Below are positions 45,065 to 58,963 of a stretch of DNA of 64,000 bases, in pieces. The notes under the pieces are model-generated. The model had not been told where the DNA came from and did no database searches. It saw only the letters and a program-made list of their open reading frames with translations. Made by a program: the position numbers and the translations under genes. Position 1 is the stretch's first letter. Each line of letters begins with the position of its first letter. Source of the stretch: Utricularia gibba (taxonomy: Eukaryota > Streptophyta > Magnoliopsida > Lamiales > Lentibulariaceae); the NCBI GenBank assembly GCA_002189035.1, contig CM007992.1:1550001-1614000 (forward strand). Reading direction: 5' to 3'.

Positions 45065-48000
45065 ATGGGAGGTGTTTGCTCCCGAGGAACTGAGAAGAGG
45101 AATGGTGAACCCAATGAAGTTGCGCATGCCAAAAATTCTGGGTTTTCGGGGAAGCTTAAATCGGTTGGGAAATCAGTATGCAGTCAAACTGATGAAGTCT
45201 CTTATACCCATAAGGATGAAGTTGATGCTTTTGAAAAGCCCCCCCATTGTGTCTCCGATTCCGGGCAATTGAAACAAAATGCGTTGCCAAACGCACCACC
45301 CACCAAGGTAGGGTACTACTTTTCTCCTCTAATTTTCCCCCGATTCCGTTTCCTGTGCTGAGATTTTCAATGGAGAGATTGCTGAAATCCATGAAAATGG
45401 GAAGAAATTATCACATGTTTCAAGTGAAAAAAAGTGAAGTTTATACAGCGTTTATCGATGATCAGGTCATAAAGCCATGTATTGCGTGTGTATAAGGGAA
45501 AAAGACTATAAAGAGGGTTCATGCATCGTTTGAAAAGCTCTAGATTCATGTGTTTTTTAACCTGCTATGCTGTTCTTCTGAAACTGAATGTGTTGAATCC
45601 TTTGATTCCTCCCCTTCTCGTGGTGTAGGCTCGGCAACTGCCATCTTTCCTTGAAAAAGCAGGCATAGTAGGCCTTGAGAAAGCGGTGGATGTGCTTGAT
45701 GCTCTAGGTAGCAGCGTGACCAACTTGAATTCTAGTGGGTTCTCGACAGGGGTGACTACTAGGGGAAACAAAATATCCATTCTGGCATTTGAAGTTGCTA
45801 ATACCGTAGCCAAAGGTTCAAATTTATTAGACTCTCTGTCTGATAAAAGTGTAAGTGAGCTGAAGAAGGATATTTTAACATCAGAAGGGGTGAAACGGCT
45901 TATTTCTACAGATATGAATGAGCTCCTGCTTATTGCCGCTGCTGACAAAAGGTGAGGTATTTCAGGCGTGTCCTCTGGTCGTAAATCTTTTCAGTGGCGG
46001 CACATGTAAATAAGTAATATGTTTTTTGTAGGGACGAATTTGATATTTTCTCTCGGGAAGTTATCAGATTTGGAAATCTATGCAAAGATCCACAATGGCA
46101 CAATTTAGATCGCTTCTTCTCAAGGTACCTTGTGCTTGACCTTTGTCTGGCTTTTTATTCAATCTCAAAGAGTGATAATTCACTGATGTTGGCCTTATAG
46201 GTTGGAATCTGATGTGGATGCTCATAAACAGAAAAGAGAAGAGATCGAAGCTTCAATGCAGGAATTAACAGCTCTTGCTCAGCGCACATCAGTAAGTCAC
46301 CTAGTGGCTGGATCCTGTTTCCGAGATTGTGGGATATGACTACAAATTTAAGATTTAGATTTATATCTGAATATCGATGGAGCATGTCTGATGTTTAGAA
46401 CCTCAACATACTGCAGCAACTGTATCATGAACTTCATGCCTTGGACAGATTTGAGCAAGACTGTCGGCGGAAGGTAGAAGAAGTAGGCTCATTAAATCTT
46501 TCAAAGAAAGGTTCGTACGTACTGCTTTTTCTCCGAGTACAAGTTGGTGTTGCATATATTCACCTTAGGATGCATGGAGGTTCCATTGACTTCATCTTTC
46601 CATGGTTTTAAAATTGATACTTGCTTAGGAGAATGCCTTGCTATTTTACAAAGTGAGCTGAAGCATCAAAGGAAACTTGTGCGTGGCATGAAAAATAAAT
46701 CCCTCTGGTCAAAAACACTAGAGCAGGTAAATTGTAGCAAAGAGAGTGAGTGTCTTCTACTTTTTATCTGTTTCATGTTCATTTTAATATGTCTTCAAGC
46801 TGCTCTGTGAGAACGTAACCACATATTGTGAAGGTTGTGGAGAAGCTCGTCGACATTGTTGGATTTATACATCATGAGATTAATGATGTTTTTGGAGATA
46901 ACCGTACGAACTCAGTGTCTCTTCCTTTCAGTCTTCATCGTTTTTCCCATGCATTTCTAATGTTCTTCAGTATCGCAGGATGCACCAGGGAAAAGGGAAT
47001 GAGCACTGCAGCTAAACCTGAAAGACTTGGTGTAGCCGGTCTTGCATTGCATTATGCTAACATAATCACACAAATAGATACTATCGTAAGTTGATCATAT
47101 TTCCGAACCAGTTTGCATGGCTTGTTAAACATGATACCACTCAAACCCATTTGTGTTCAAGGCATCAAGGCCTGCTTCTGTCCCTCCGTATACTCGAGAT
47201 ACGTTGTACAGTGGATTGCCACCATCCCTCAAGTCGGATCTTCGCGCCCGGCTGCAGCTTTACCCCAATACGGAGGTATTTTCTCTTCTCGTTTTTGTTG
47301 TGATCATCTTTTTGACACCTCACCATTTTCAGTCATTTCCTTTGGCAGCTATCATTCCCAGAGATCAAAGCCGAGATGGAGAAGTCTCTTAACTGGCTTG
47401 TTCCTTTGGCAGCTGAGACAACCAGGTATGATGCAGCAACTTGATTGTCAGTGCTGAGAGGGTCTGAATCAAAATTGTGAAGCAACCAACCTCTGTTTCT
47501 GATGCTGAACTACTATCAAGTTCCTAATGATTCCAGAACTTTCATTCAGGGCACATCAAGGGTTCGGATGGGTGGGAGAGTGGGCGAATGCAGGGTTAGT
47601 CTACGACCAGTGCACTGATCGCATTCTTGATGTCAACATTTGCTTGCAACTGTACCTTGCCTTGATAGGAGTGAATTGGGGAAGACAGCAAGCACCTCCA
47701 GCAACCTGATCCGCTTGCAGACCCTCTACCATGCAGACAAACGCAAGGTGGAAGGCTTTATCCTTGATCTCCTAACATGGCTTCATCATCTGGTTTCCCT
47801 CGTGAAATATGGGGACAGCGGATCGAAGCCGCTTCCAGTTCGCTTCCCGGGATCCAAGCCACCCACGCAAACTCCAGGGGCGTACTCCCCGTCCAATGGT
47901 GAGGTCAAGTCCCATGATGACGTTGCCGGGATCTCTTCTGAGGACAGGGTTCTGTTGGAAGATGTGACGAAACGGAGGAAGTTGGTCCCGGGACTGAGCA

Positions 48001-48176
48001 AGAGCCAGGAACTGGTGAAGGTGAGGAACATAAAGAGTAAAGTCTGGGCGCTGAGCAGGAGCGCCGGCAGCTTCCCTCGCCTGGTGACCACAGCTGAAGG
48101 TAAAGACGTCGATGTTTTAGACGTAATGGACGGTTTAGCGCCGTCGTTATGGGCTCCCAACGGCAGCCTCGGGTGA
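45065..48176 (+). CDS. PSK SIMULATOR-type protein (DUF3475 and DUF668 domains)
   Basis: Plant growth regulator family of the PSI1/2/3 type, linked to phytosulfokine and hormone responses. Exons: 45065-45307, 45629-45951, 46032-46124, 46201-46291, 46399-46510, 46629-46726, 46834-46903, 46979-47085, 47162-47275, 47349-47425, 47550-47594 and 47669-48176, in phase, 626 residues. It starts MGGVCSRG, a likely N-myristoylation and membrane-anchor site. The DUF3475 block ([16 protein letters not shown], about residues 130-187) follows, then coiled regions, then DUF668 ([14 protein letters not shown] to [12 protein letters not shown], about 360-458), and a charged tail with [22 protein letters not shown]. 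The acceptors of exons 8 and 12 are the least certain. Intact as modelled. Confidence 0.9.
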
Positions 48177-49212
48177 GAATCTCCTGCACTGCGTGCTTTT
48201 GGCCACGACGGCGCACAGACTCCGATCCCCGTTGTTGTACCGGAACTTTTGTGTATCCCAGTATCCATCTCTTTCCCTTGCTGCAGTGGTGGCAGATGGT
48301 CAACGGACCAAGTGGTGCACGACACGCACCCGGCACTGGCGCCCGTCCCTTCATCAATGCTTATTCAACCGTATCCACAAATATGAACAACAAAAAAGAA
48401 AAGATCAAGGAGATCGACTGCATCACGGGTCCTGGCAGCTGATAGTAGGGTTGTTTATCCACAAATTGACAATTTTTAATATAAAAAAAGAGAAAATTCT
48501 AATTAAATTATCTCAATTTCGATCAATATGAAGAATCAATTATGATTTCAAACCCAATAAATTTTCGCATTACTATTCTCTCATTTGCATTTGAAATTCG
48601 ATAAATCAACTGATAACTCTATTAGGGTTGTATACGTTCGTATTTTCCATAATTTAAAGTAAATGATGATTATATTACATTCATATTCATGTTTGATATG
48701 ATTCACCATCATAAAGATATTATGATCAAAACCATTTAGTTTTGGTAACATGATAAGTTAAATATATAATTTCATAAATTTGAAAATAAATTATTTGAAA
48801 AAAAACAAGTTGATGAGCTATGACATAATTTTAAAATTAAAAATTCAATATTTATAATAACTATAATTAGTGTCACCCACAAACTATACTCATAAAAAAA
48901 GTTAAGTTAATAAATTTATGACCTAATTTTGAAATTTAGAATATTTTTTTATAATAACTTTTTCCGCAAACTCCACTCATAAAAAAAGGTAAAAATGTGA
49001 AAATTACTTCCCAAATTGGGGTGGATGTGATGACCAATTTCACAGTCAGCAGGTGCAGCTCAAGTCCCTCCTCTCGCGAGGAATGGATAAGGTGGGTTAT
49101 TCACACCACGCGCATCCCCAGCGTGCGTGGAGCCACGCTCCTCCTCCACCACAAATTCTTTAAGAATAGATCCCATCCATTGGCGTTCCTTCATTCCCCT
49201 GGCACCTCTCCC
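48177..49212. other. Intergenic DNA between PSI-type and DnaJ genes
   Basis: 48177-48450 is probably the 3' untranslated region of the preceding gene. The rest is AT-rich. From 49020 the composition rises towards the DnaJ gene. No other gene seen. Confidence 0.5.
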
Positions 49213-49623
49213 ATGGCTTCTGCATCCTACGCCTTCCCCAATCACTGCCCATTCTCCGCCCCCTCCAATCGTCAGCCGCTCCGCGTCTCCGCCGCCTGCG
49301 CCACCGCGGATGTCGCTCCGGCGAGGAGCGCCTCCTTGTACCAGGTGCTAGGGGTCGAGGCCGGCGCCACCTCGCAGGAAATAAAATCGGCCTACCGGAG
49401 GCTCGCCAGAGTCTTGCATCCCGACGTCGTTTCCCCCCATTCGTCCCCCGACGAGTTCATACGCGTACAGGCGGCCTACGCCACTCTCTCCGATCCCGAG
49501 AAGCGTGCCGCCTACGACGGATCTCTCCACCGCCGTATCCCGATTTCGGCTGCTGCTTACCGCGGCGGTTACTCCCCGGTGCCGAGGAGAAAACGCAGCT
49601 GGGAGACGGATCAGTGCTGGTGA
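49213..49623 (+). CDS. Small chloroplast-type DnaJ protein (DnaJ 11-like, J-domain only)
   Basis: J-domain co-chaperone that stimulates Hsp70 ATPase activity. Single exon, 136 residues. Residues 1-40 are rich in Ser, Ala, Pro and Arg with few acidic residues, like a plastid transit peptide. The J-domain runs from about 41 to 103, with SLYQVLGVEAGATSQEIKSA and the essential HPD at 69-71, ending in DPEKRAAYD. There is no Gly/Phe or zinc-finger region, as in the short plant DnaJ 11/20 type. The frame is open further upstream, but MASASYAFPN gives a sensible transit-peptide start. GC-rich compared with the neighbours. Confidence 0.9.
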   Translation: MASASYAFPNHCPFSAPSNRQPLRVSAACATADVAPARSASLYQVLGVEAGATSQEIKSAYRRLARVLHPDVVSPHSSPDEFIRVQAAYATLSDPEKRAAYDGSLHRRIPISAAAYRGGYSPVPRRKRSWETDQCW

Positions 49624-52600
49624 CTGAACCCAAATGGCATTTGCTTTCTTTTCTTTTTTTTTTTTTTTTTTTGAAGACAGAACCCATACTATGTAAATTC
49701 TAAAATAGCTAGTTATTAATTAGACTTGCCTAATTTTAAAATTCTATCAATTCCTCAATTATGAATTCAATTCACTATAATTTTTATACGAAAAATTAAA
49801 GTAATTAATTAAATTTAATTTTTTTAAAATTAAAATTTTACAAATTTATGAATTCAATTTGAGATTTAACTCCAAATTCCAATAAACGTGTTTTGCACAA
49901 ATTCATATAAAAGAATATAAAAAATGCTTATCATGATAATGAGACGAATGGTGGGGCCCGTGGTACCGCCACTTGTTCTTCTCGGAGTAGTAAGAGATTT
50001 AAAATGCATCCACGCGCTTCGGATAACTATAAAAAATTCCATAAATATAAGAAACTCAAAATAAAATAACAAAACAATTTACATACGTAATTGACCACGC
50101 ATTAATTAATTTATGTATTTATATCTTTTTTTTTTCGAAAAGGATCATTTAAATTCATATTTCTAAAAATCAATTTCTTAAGTAATTTTATTGTGTCATT
50201 GGAAATTATATTTCAGGTATGTTTATATTCCTTGTTTATGAGCAATCTTCTAAATCACGTTTAATTCATTTTTTGGTTTAGGGTTTTGAATTAAAATTTT
50301 TTATGATTAACTAAATCATCTTCAAATTATTATACAAATGAATATTTAAATTTCAATTTTTTGATTTTTTTATAAAAATGAAAAAATTGAATCCAAAAAT
50401 TATTAAATTAGATTCAATTACTCGATTAAATAATGAATTTTAAGATACCATGTAATAGTTGGGCCACGATGGAGCCCAATATAAATGGGCCTGGGCTATC
50501 GCATAGTTGATGCAATCCAACTCTGCGGCGTATAGCTTGATGTATATTAGAAAATTAAAAAATGGAATAATTTATAAGGTATGCTCAAAATTTCTAATAA
50601 TCATCATTGCTTTATTCCTATTAGGCATCTCTAATCAACCAAGAAAAATAAGCAACAAACATAATTTAACATGAAAGCCAATTTGGATGCTATAAGAAAA
50701 ACTAACCATTTTACATGTATGGTCACTTTTTCTCAAAAAAAAGGAGGATGGGGGGCCTGCATTTAATGCTTGATAGTTGTAAGCCAATACCAACACCAAT
50801 ACCAATACATGTTGTGTTTTATTATAAAACACCTTAGTCTTCTTACCCATGAAGAAATTCGATAATAAGTACATTCTAAGTCTATTTAGTATAGCTGCAA
50901 AAAATTAATCTAAAAAAATGATTTTGGAGCGCTTCATTTTTTATTAGAGTACCAATACTTCAACTTAGAAAAAATTGAAGCATTTCATTGTTTCAATTTC
51001 ATGTGGAACAAAATCAGTACGTGTTTTGTTCAATAATTACTTTTATAGATAATTTTATTAAAATTGAAAGTGTATTAGACAGATCCTCTCTCTCTCTCCC
51101 TTGTTGCAGCCAACGTGAATCATGGAGCAAAATCTAAGGATTGGGTGTGAAGAAGAAAGAAGATTCCGTGACCCAGGAATCACAAGGACAGTACATGGCT
51201 GCTTCTTTGGAATCCCCGTTTCACAGTGGCAGGCGCACGATTTCACTATTACAACCGCGCACCTTCCCACCAACTTTGTCCTGAGACGGAATGGATCACT
51301 TTATCAACAATACAATGACGCTTATATGCCAGAGTTGTTTCTTTGGAATTGGAAAAACATTCCAAAAAAATTTACATATATTTAAAATTTCTTCTTATTT
51401 ATAAATTAACACAATTACTGTAAATATATTGTAAATAAGAGTATTTTATTCATTTCATATATTAAATCCCTTATAAATAATCACACCTTCTTCTAATTTC
51501 GTACCTTATCCTTTTGGGTCATATCCGTTAAATACTCCTTCTCACATTATTCTTGTAAAATACTATATTTCAATATTTTTTTCAAAAGTACCCTGTGTTT
51601 AATTATCATTTACAAAATATTTTAAATTAACTTTTAATTTATAAAATAGTTTATAGAAAACTAATAATATATAAAAACAAACCAAACTTGTCGTAAATCT
51701 AAATCTAAAAATATAAAACTCTAAATCTTAAATTTTAGATCACTATATTCTAAATTCTAAAACTTAAATTCAAAACACTAAACTTTTAATATTAAATCAT
51801 AAACCTGAATCCAAAAATCAAAACTATTAACTTTAAAACTTAAATCCGATATCCAAAAAACTAGACACCCCAAAAAATAAATCCTAATAAAATTCAAAAA
51901 TTAAATTCTAAATCTATTATATATATTCATTTATGTTTGTATTTATATTTTTGTAAAAATAATTAGTTATTTTTATTATATAAATATGATATTATATAAT
52001 ATTGATAAAAAGTATGACCATTTAATAAATGAATACATAAAAGATGGTTATTATGCTAAAAATTAAAAAAATAAGATTATTGGATTAATAGATTTTTCGT
52101 AGAGAGTTATTTTGCTAAAAATTCCAATCCATTATGCTTTCTCTCTATTCATTTGAGGTGGATTTAGCTCATCTTTGAATATATATTCAAAAATATCTTC
52201 AATTATATTCATAACTATACTTTTATGAAAGTATAATGATCAAAAGATCCAAAGTATTGAAATTCTCATTTTAAAAAGGAAGCATTCTCTTGATTGTTAT
52301 GAGAAAAATTGAATTGGTTTACAATGGTGGACTTTATACATAAGCAATGAAATGTGGTTAGTTTGGTATATTGGTAATTATGACATGTGTACATACACTA
52401 AATTGGTAGTTATGACATGTGGTAAATGTATTCGATAAGTTATATTTATTAAATATCATATATTGGTAATTGTGATACTATAAGATTAAGAGTTAATTGA
52501 CTAAACAACACACTCGATATTATATAGTAATCTAGTTCACATAAGGGTCATAATAATTGAATTCATGCTACATACTACATGAAAGATCAACACTTCAAAC

Positions 52601-55370
52601 TAAACAATACGAAAGATTAATAATCATAATTCACATAATAAATATTTTTTTGTTTTTGAAAACGATTGTTCTTTATCATTTATAATCATGGTTTTTTTTT
52701 GTTCCTCTTATTTTTAGACTAGTTTTTTTGTTATTTGAAGTATTTAATTCAAATGAATTTGCATAGGTGTTAAAAATGTATTATATTTTTTATGCATTAT
52801 TATTATTTTGTCACTTTGTGCAATATTACTACAAGTGAGGTTAATAATGTTAATTTTCAGAGATATTTGATTCTTATTTTCGCCATTTTGTAAGTCTTTT
52901 GTACTTGCGCATTCAAAATTTTTGTGATTTTTACATGATGCCATGATTTGATTTATTTAAATTTAATTTATGGCATGAATTATACATAGAAAATAATATT
53001 ATACATACGGCACGTGTAATACAATCAAACAAGTTATTTGGACAAAAATTTTAATACAATTGTTGGTTTGTGGCACAATTTATCTATATGAAAAATAAAT
53101 GTTATAAATTACCATATCAAAAAAGTAGGTTTGGTTGCTTTGGTGTTTTCCCCATAATTTAATTCCCAAAAACATAAAATCACTAACAACATTTGTGTTA
53201 CCATTTTTTCATAAAACTCCCAAAAAGTGAATTTATTTATAATAAATTGAAAATAAAAAAGAAAAATAGAGGTACTCCCTCCCACACACCTAAAAATCAG
53301 TAACCTTAAGCATTATTTTGAATTTCATAAATACATGAGGAAGTTAACCTAATTATGAGATTACTAACCTGAATATTATCTTTAAATAAAAACACTTTTA
53401 CCCAATTTTAATTTTTAAATTACAGTAAAAGATATTTATTTAATAAAATTGACTAAAATCAAAACATTATTAAAAGACTTTACGCAACAAGTGTGTCTTA
53501 TCCTTCAGCCCAACCATACATACATGCATGTACATGTACCAAAGGCTTTGGCACAAAATATCTCACCAACGTATCCCCAGCGCGTCCGTGTCCGCGTCCG
53601 CGTCTACATCACTAGTTGGGATTGAACCGCATATTGCTCGGTACCTATGTATACATCCCCCACAAAGGAAGCATCTCATCTCTCCCTCCTCGCACATGCT
53701 TTAAATCCCTTGGATCACTATTGTCTTTAATTTTAGTTCTCAAAAAAACATTTTTAGACAAGACTTTTTTAATAAGACAAGAATCTATGTCTGAAACATC
53801 TTTTTAAAAAAAAAATTCAAAAATAATTTATAGCCACTTACGTTTCGAAAAAGTAGAAATTTAATAGCATTATTTATTTTTTAAAAACTATAGAGATATA
53901 TTTTGTACATATTAAAAACACTTATTGAAAAGTGATTTTTGATCAACGAGCTAAATTGAATCCATGTAATTTCTTATAAATAGTAATATTTCTAGATTTT
54001 TTATATTTTTTATTCTATTTGATAATAAAACTGTTTTTAAAAAATACAAATGATTTCAAATAGATACTAACCTATGATTAAACACTTTGGCCATGTTTGA
54101 TAAATCGGATAATATTAGTTTTCATTGGATAGAAAATATATATAATATATATTTTTTATTGGTAACAAAAACATTTTAATCTTAAGTTTGAAATAAATCC
54201 GAGATTTCGAAGATACATAGGTATTTTTCAAACCTATTGAAAAATATGCATTGATGAGTTTATACTTTTGTATCCTTTCATATTTATCATGTGCCCAATG
54301 TTAGAAACGCATAAACCAAATCCATCAAATATCCTAATTAATTATAATCCTAGTATTTACTCTCTAGTCTAACAAACACACCCTTACTTTTTTCCATTTC
54401 CTGAATTGAGTAGGCACTCACTCGCAGGGCATTTCAGCATGCCACTCGAGCCCATGATAAGGAGACCCTAATTCAGCATTTCTAGGGTTTCCCAAAGGGG
54501 CGTTGTCCGATCATGTGAGTTTATAGAGAGGTGATCCGACCCGACCCAAATGACCAGACCAACACTTGTAGTGAAAGATATTTTGGTCTCCCCGGTGCCT
54601 CAAAGCTTCTCATCCTTATCCTTCTTTCACCAAAACTTTTTTTTAAGTGGTTTGATATAAAAACTAAAAAATGTGCAGCCACCACTCTTTGCTATGTAGT
54701 ATGAGGAAACTCGGAACCTAAAACCACCTTTTTTTCCATTTTTTTATTATATATATCAAAATTATTAGCTATTTAACAATATTAAAAATGAAAAGTTCAA
54801 TACAAGAATGTGCATGTAATTTTTTTTTGTGAAGATTGATGCTATCATTGTTTTAAAATCATGACCCAATTACGGTTTTATCATAGTTCAATTAGAATTT
54901 GATATTTTTTTTATAATAAAAGGGTTCTTTTAAAAAAACAATTTAATCACGTGTGTAAATGATTTATGATTATTTTAATTATTCAAAATTCCGGAATCTA
55001 TTGGGAAGAAATTCTAGACATGCGCACCATTCATAAACATAGCTATAAATACCATGTAAGAAGCTTTACTTTCTAATACTAGAGTGGTGTCACCGACATT
55101 TAGTATATGATTATTATTTTTTTAGATATTATTATGCATCGTGATAAAGTGATGAAATGAAAGGGAAAAAAAAAAGCAATAATAAGAAGAAAAAAGTAGG
55201 AGGAAAAAGGAAGGATATGGCAGCCGCGTAACTTTACACGAAAGATAGGCATAGGCATGTAAAAATCCCTTTTCTATATTTGATTTTCAGGCGTGTCTGG
55301 AAACGAAACAGAGACCAAGGATTTGATACGATATCCAGCCACATGCTCACCATATCAAAAACTGGCCAGA

Positions 55371-55395
55371 GAAAGAAAGAAAGAAAGAAAGAAAG
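55371..55395 (+). repeat. (GAAA)n microsatellite
   Basis: About six perfect copies of GAAA/AAAG. Confidence 0.9.
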
Positions 55396-56701
55396 CAGCG
55401 CTTGCCTTTTTCTCTTGTCCTCGATGTGTATTTAATCAACGACGACTCCTCCACACCCTTTCGGATCGCCCCAATTTTACATTAACATACGCGTTACCTT
55501 GTACATCATACACTCATCCAATTCTCAACAAATTATGTATGTACTCCAGATTATGAGCAATAAACTACGTTGAAAAACATAAGAATTGAATGTTCAACAC
55601 GAAAAATATTATATATTTATAATTAAATTAGAGATGATTTTGAATGTTTAGATAAATGTGTTTTTGAAATTGGTGTAACTTTCTTTTGAAATTTTATAAG
55701 GAATTTAAATTTTTTTTATGTGTGGGTAATTTCGATTTTTTTTTATTACTATTGTCATCATATTTTCTTGATTAGTCAATTATTAATAGTACTTAATATT
55801 ATTTTCTTGAGTAATAGTATTAACATGTATTTTCAATCATGATTTGATTAAAATCATATAATCATCCAACGCCACTACTACTTTTTACTTATCAAATCAA
55901 ATATTATATTCCAGAAAATCTTACTATTGAAACATATGCATTTTTATATAATGTATTGTAACGTCCATTATTCGGTTCGGTTATTCAATCCTTATACGAT
56001 TTTACGTTTTTATCATATTTGGTCTTTCTTCTCAAAAGGCCATCCATCCTTTCGTTACTTCAAGTTGATAGTTTTTACCGAGGATCCTTCATGGTGAAGA
56101 AAACAAGCTTAATACAATATTTGTGTGGTTATTTGATTCAATCTATTAATATCCCTTCCGGGACATCCGATTAAATTGGAAAAATCCCATATCCGCATTC
56201 ATGCGTTTCTCGATATGTCAATTTTTCCAAACAAATACGCTATAATAGATTTTCACTCTAATGCATTCTAACACCAGCAATGGCGTTCTGTTGTTATAAA
56301 TGTGGACACAAGCTATGAAGGTGGATTCCGGAAGGATTGCCGAGACGGGTGCTGTCTCGCCTGCTGGCTTTCGATTCCCATTTGTTGAAAAAACCCCTCC
56401 CCTCCTCCAACGAAGCCACCATCTTTTTTTCTTTCACAGAAGAGCGACAGCACACGTAGTTTCTTCTTTCCTCCATCTTTTGCGTGGAATCCTGCACCCC
56501 GGAGCAAATAACTGCCCAGCAACCATGTGCTGTGCCTTACACTTTTAAGAATAAGATGAACCGGAACTGGACCCGACCAGCTCCTGTTCTTGCCCACTCA
56601 CCATGCTTTCCATCTCCGGTCCATGTAATAACTAAAACTTGCGATGAATTCACTAGCTTTATTTAATATGACCCAAAAGCCGTGCTGCTAGATGAGGCAC
56701 T

Positions 56702-56727
56702 GAGGAGGAGGAGGAGGAGGAGGAGGA
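56702..56727 (+). repeat. (GAG)n microsatellite
   Basis: About eight copies of GAG/GGA. Confidence 0.9.
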
Positions 56728-57181
56728 AGGGGGCCACCCATCGCATCAGGACATGGTTGACAACTCGGCCCCAGCCACCAAAGGGATGGATGGCCATTCT
56801 CACTCGACCGAGCATTCGATACCTTCTTTTGCTTCTAAAATAAGCCTCTTCGCCACACACCATTTCATGCTCTTTTTTTCTTAAAATTTGAGGGGTGGGT
56901 TGGATGCACATTTACATCGATGAATTGGATAAATGGGGTTGTGTTTGTTGTTACAAACTCGATTATTTTTCTGTGTAATTATTCAAAAAACAAAAAGGTT
57001 TTCGGTGGAAATTACGAAACTAAGGGATATTTATCTTTGGATGAATGAATGGATATGATATCATGGTTCTCCTTTAACTCGTCACTGGCTCCCCTTTTGA
57101 CATCCACTCTTTCTTCTTCTCATCATCATCCGTGGCTTTGTTGCCTGGCGCTTAGCACCCACTCTCACCTGTAAAGTATGT

Positions 57182-57192
57182 TATATATATAT
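57182..57192 (+). promoter_or_regulatory. TATA-like element of the thaumatin-like gene
   Basis: TATATATATAT, 77 bp before the start codon, followed by a pyrimidine-rich leader. Confidence 0.6.
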
Positions 57193-57268
57193 GCCTGGAG
57201 ACCGGAGGAATCTGAGTAAACCACCCTCTTCTGATCTCTCTCGCCGGTGACTGCAGCGGACCTCCAGA

Positions 57269-58373
57269 ATGTTCTGTTACTATCTTCTTCTAACCTTTTT
57301 CTTCGTTCACAGAGGTAACTATAGTTTATTTATACTGGGGATTTGGAGGGTTGATCTTGCTGCTAACTGCGCTTGTTTTGTTTTGTGTTAGGGGGGTTTG
57401 CGATGACATTCACGGTCGTAAATAGATGCGGGTACACGGTGTGGCCGGGGATACTCTCGAGCTCCGGAAGTTTACCGGTCGACAAGACCGGGTTCGAGCT
57501 TCAACCAGGCGGTGTGGTGTCGTTCCAAGCACCGCCGGGTTGGTCGGGCCGGCTCTGGGGTCGGACGGGGTGTACTTTTGATCCGGTGACTCTGCAGGGA
57601 AAGTGTCGAACGGGTGACTGTGGCTCAAACCAAGTGGAATGCAATGGAGCAGGAGCGGAACCCCCGGCGACGTTAGCAGAGTTCACCATCGGAGCCGGAG
57701 CTCAAGACTTCTACGATATCAGCCTCGTCGACGGCTACAACTTGCCGATGAGCGTGGAGCCGGTCGGCGGCTCGGGAGACTGCGGCTCCACGCGGTGCGC
57801 GGTGGACATCAACCGGATGTGCCCCGACGAGCTTCTTGCCGCTGATGGAATGGCGTGCAGGAGCGCGTGCCAGGCCTTCGGGTACCCGGAATTTTGCTGC
57901 AGCGGCGCGTACGGCTCTCCCGCCGCCTGCCGACCGTCGACGTACTCGGCAACCTTCAAGAGTGTTTGCCCCAATGCATATAGCTACGCGTATGATGATG
58001 CAACGAGCACCTTCACGTGCACGGGAGCTGATTACACCATCACGTTTTGTCCCTTACTAACAAGGTACTTTTTCAAACCCGAAAAACTTGTTGTCAGAAT
58101 GTGATCCATCTTTGACTAAAATTCCTCATATTCCGTTGTCACAGTCAGAAATCCTCGCGGGACTCCTCCTCGTCGGCGAGCCTGGTGCCGCCCTCCACCC
58201 CCGGCTCCAGCTCCGGTGCGGCGGCCACGGAGGAGACGGACTCCCGGACGCAGGACGACTTCCCCTGGCTGCCCAGCTTTTTCAACTCTTCAGATTCGCT
58301 GTCGACTCCAAATCGGATTGACGTAACCTTTCTACTTTTGTCGCTATTCCTTGGATTATGGGCATCGCTGTGA
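57269..58373 (+). CDS. Thaumatin-like protein with probable GPI anchor
   Basis: PR5/thaumatin-like family, extracellular, often glucan-binding and defence-related. Exons: 57269-57314, 57392-58064 and 58145-58373, in phase, 315 residues. The first exon encodes a signal sequence (MFCYYLLLTFFFVHR). The mature part starts near TFTVVNRCGYTVWPG. I count 16 cysteines, as in the large thaumatin-like type, and the acidic-cleft residues are visible (Arg in GRTGC, Glu in AEFTI, Asp in DFYDISLVDGYN, Asp in CAVDINRMCP). The last exon adds a Ser/Thr/Pro-rich linker and a hydrophobic end (DVTFLLLSLFLGLWASL), which fits GPI attachment. GC-rich. Apparently intact. Confidence 0.93.
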
Positions 58374-58963
58374 TGCCCCGGACTCACTGACTTCTATTAT
58401 TGTCACATAGAGAGACCTTCCTTCACTCTTGTAATTTTGCTACGCTCTGCTTCCTCATGTAAAAAAGTATATATTAAATTTCAAAAGACTTTTTATAACA
58501 CTTCTCCAAATTCTAATTGAATAAATATTTCTATTTTTTTTTTAGGGATAGAATTTATTCATATTTTATACCAAATTATTTTTAGAGCATTTATTAAAAG
58601 AGAGAATTGTGCCAAGAACTAAAATAAACCAACTAAAAAATCAAATATTAATCTAATAATTTGTTTGATATGTGTAAATGTTTTTTTAACTAAAATCCAA
58701 TTTTAAAAATCAAAGTACGATTTAAAATTTGAGGGCTATAGTTTTCTTTAGTATAATTTGTATAATTTTTTATTACTATTAAATATTAATTTAATATTTT
58801 ACTTTCATTTTTTTAACAATATATAATTTAATATTTATTTTTGGGTTGGGCCTGGAGGTGTGCTTGGCGGACATCGGGCCGTTTCTTGCTTAAACGGTTA
58901 AACCTAACCTCGGCTTCTTCCTTAAACCCTCTTGTTCTCCGGCGGAGGTGGTGGTATCCGTCA
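58374..58963. other. Intergenic DNA before the helicase gene
   Basis: The first part is probably the thaumatin-like 3' untranslated region, followed by AT-rich DNA. 58841-58963 continues the helicase frame upstream of the chosen start, so a longer N-terminus is possible. Confidence 0.5.

Larger units (their letters stand above)
49624..57180. other. Long AT-rich intergenic region, no gene supported
   Basis: About 7.5 kb without a convincing exon. 51680-51910 has degenerate 'ctaaatcttaaa' phrases, the complement of the repeat inside the insert at 31561-32116. A frame at 51122-51385 (87 codons) is unrecognised. 54420-54610, 56280-56600 and 56690-56830 are more GC-balanced but show no family. 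Simple repeats are listed separately. Confidence 0.6.

Noticed and set aside
47786-48325. 179-codon frame antisense to the PSK SIMULATOR gene
   Set aside because: Lies opposite a conserved last exon, GC-driven, no motif.
51122-51385. 87-codon frame in the long intergenic region
   Set aside because: No recognisable motif, no promoter signal, AT-rich ending. Not enough to call a gene.
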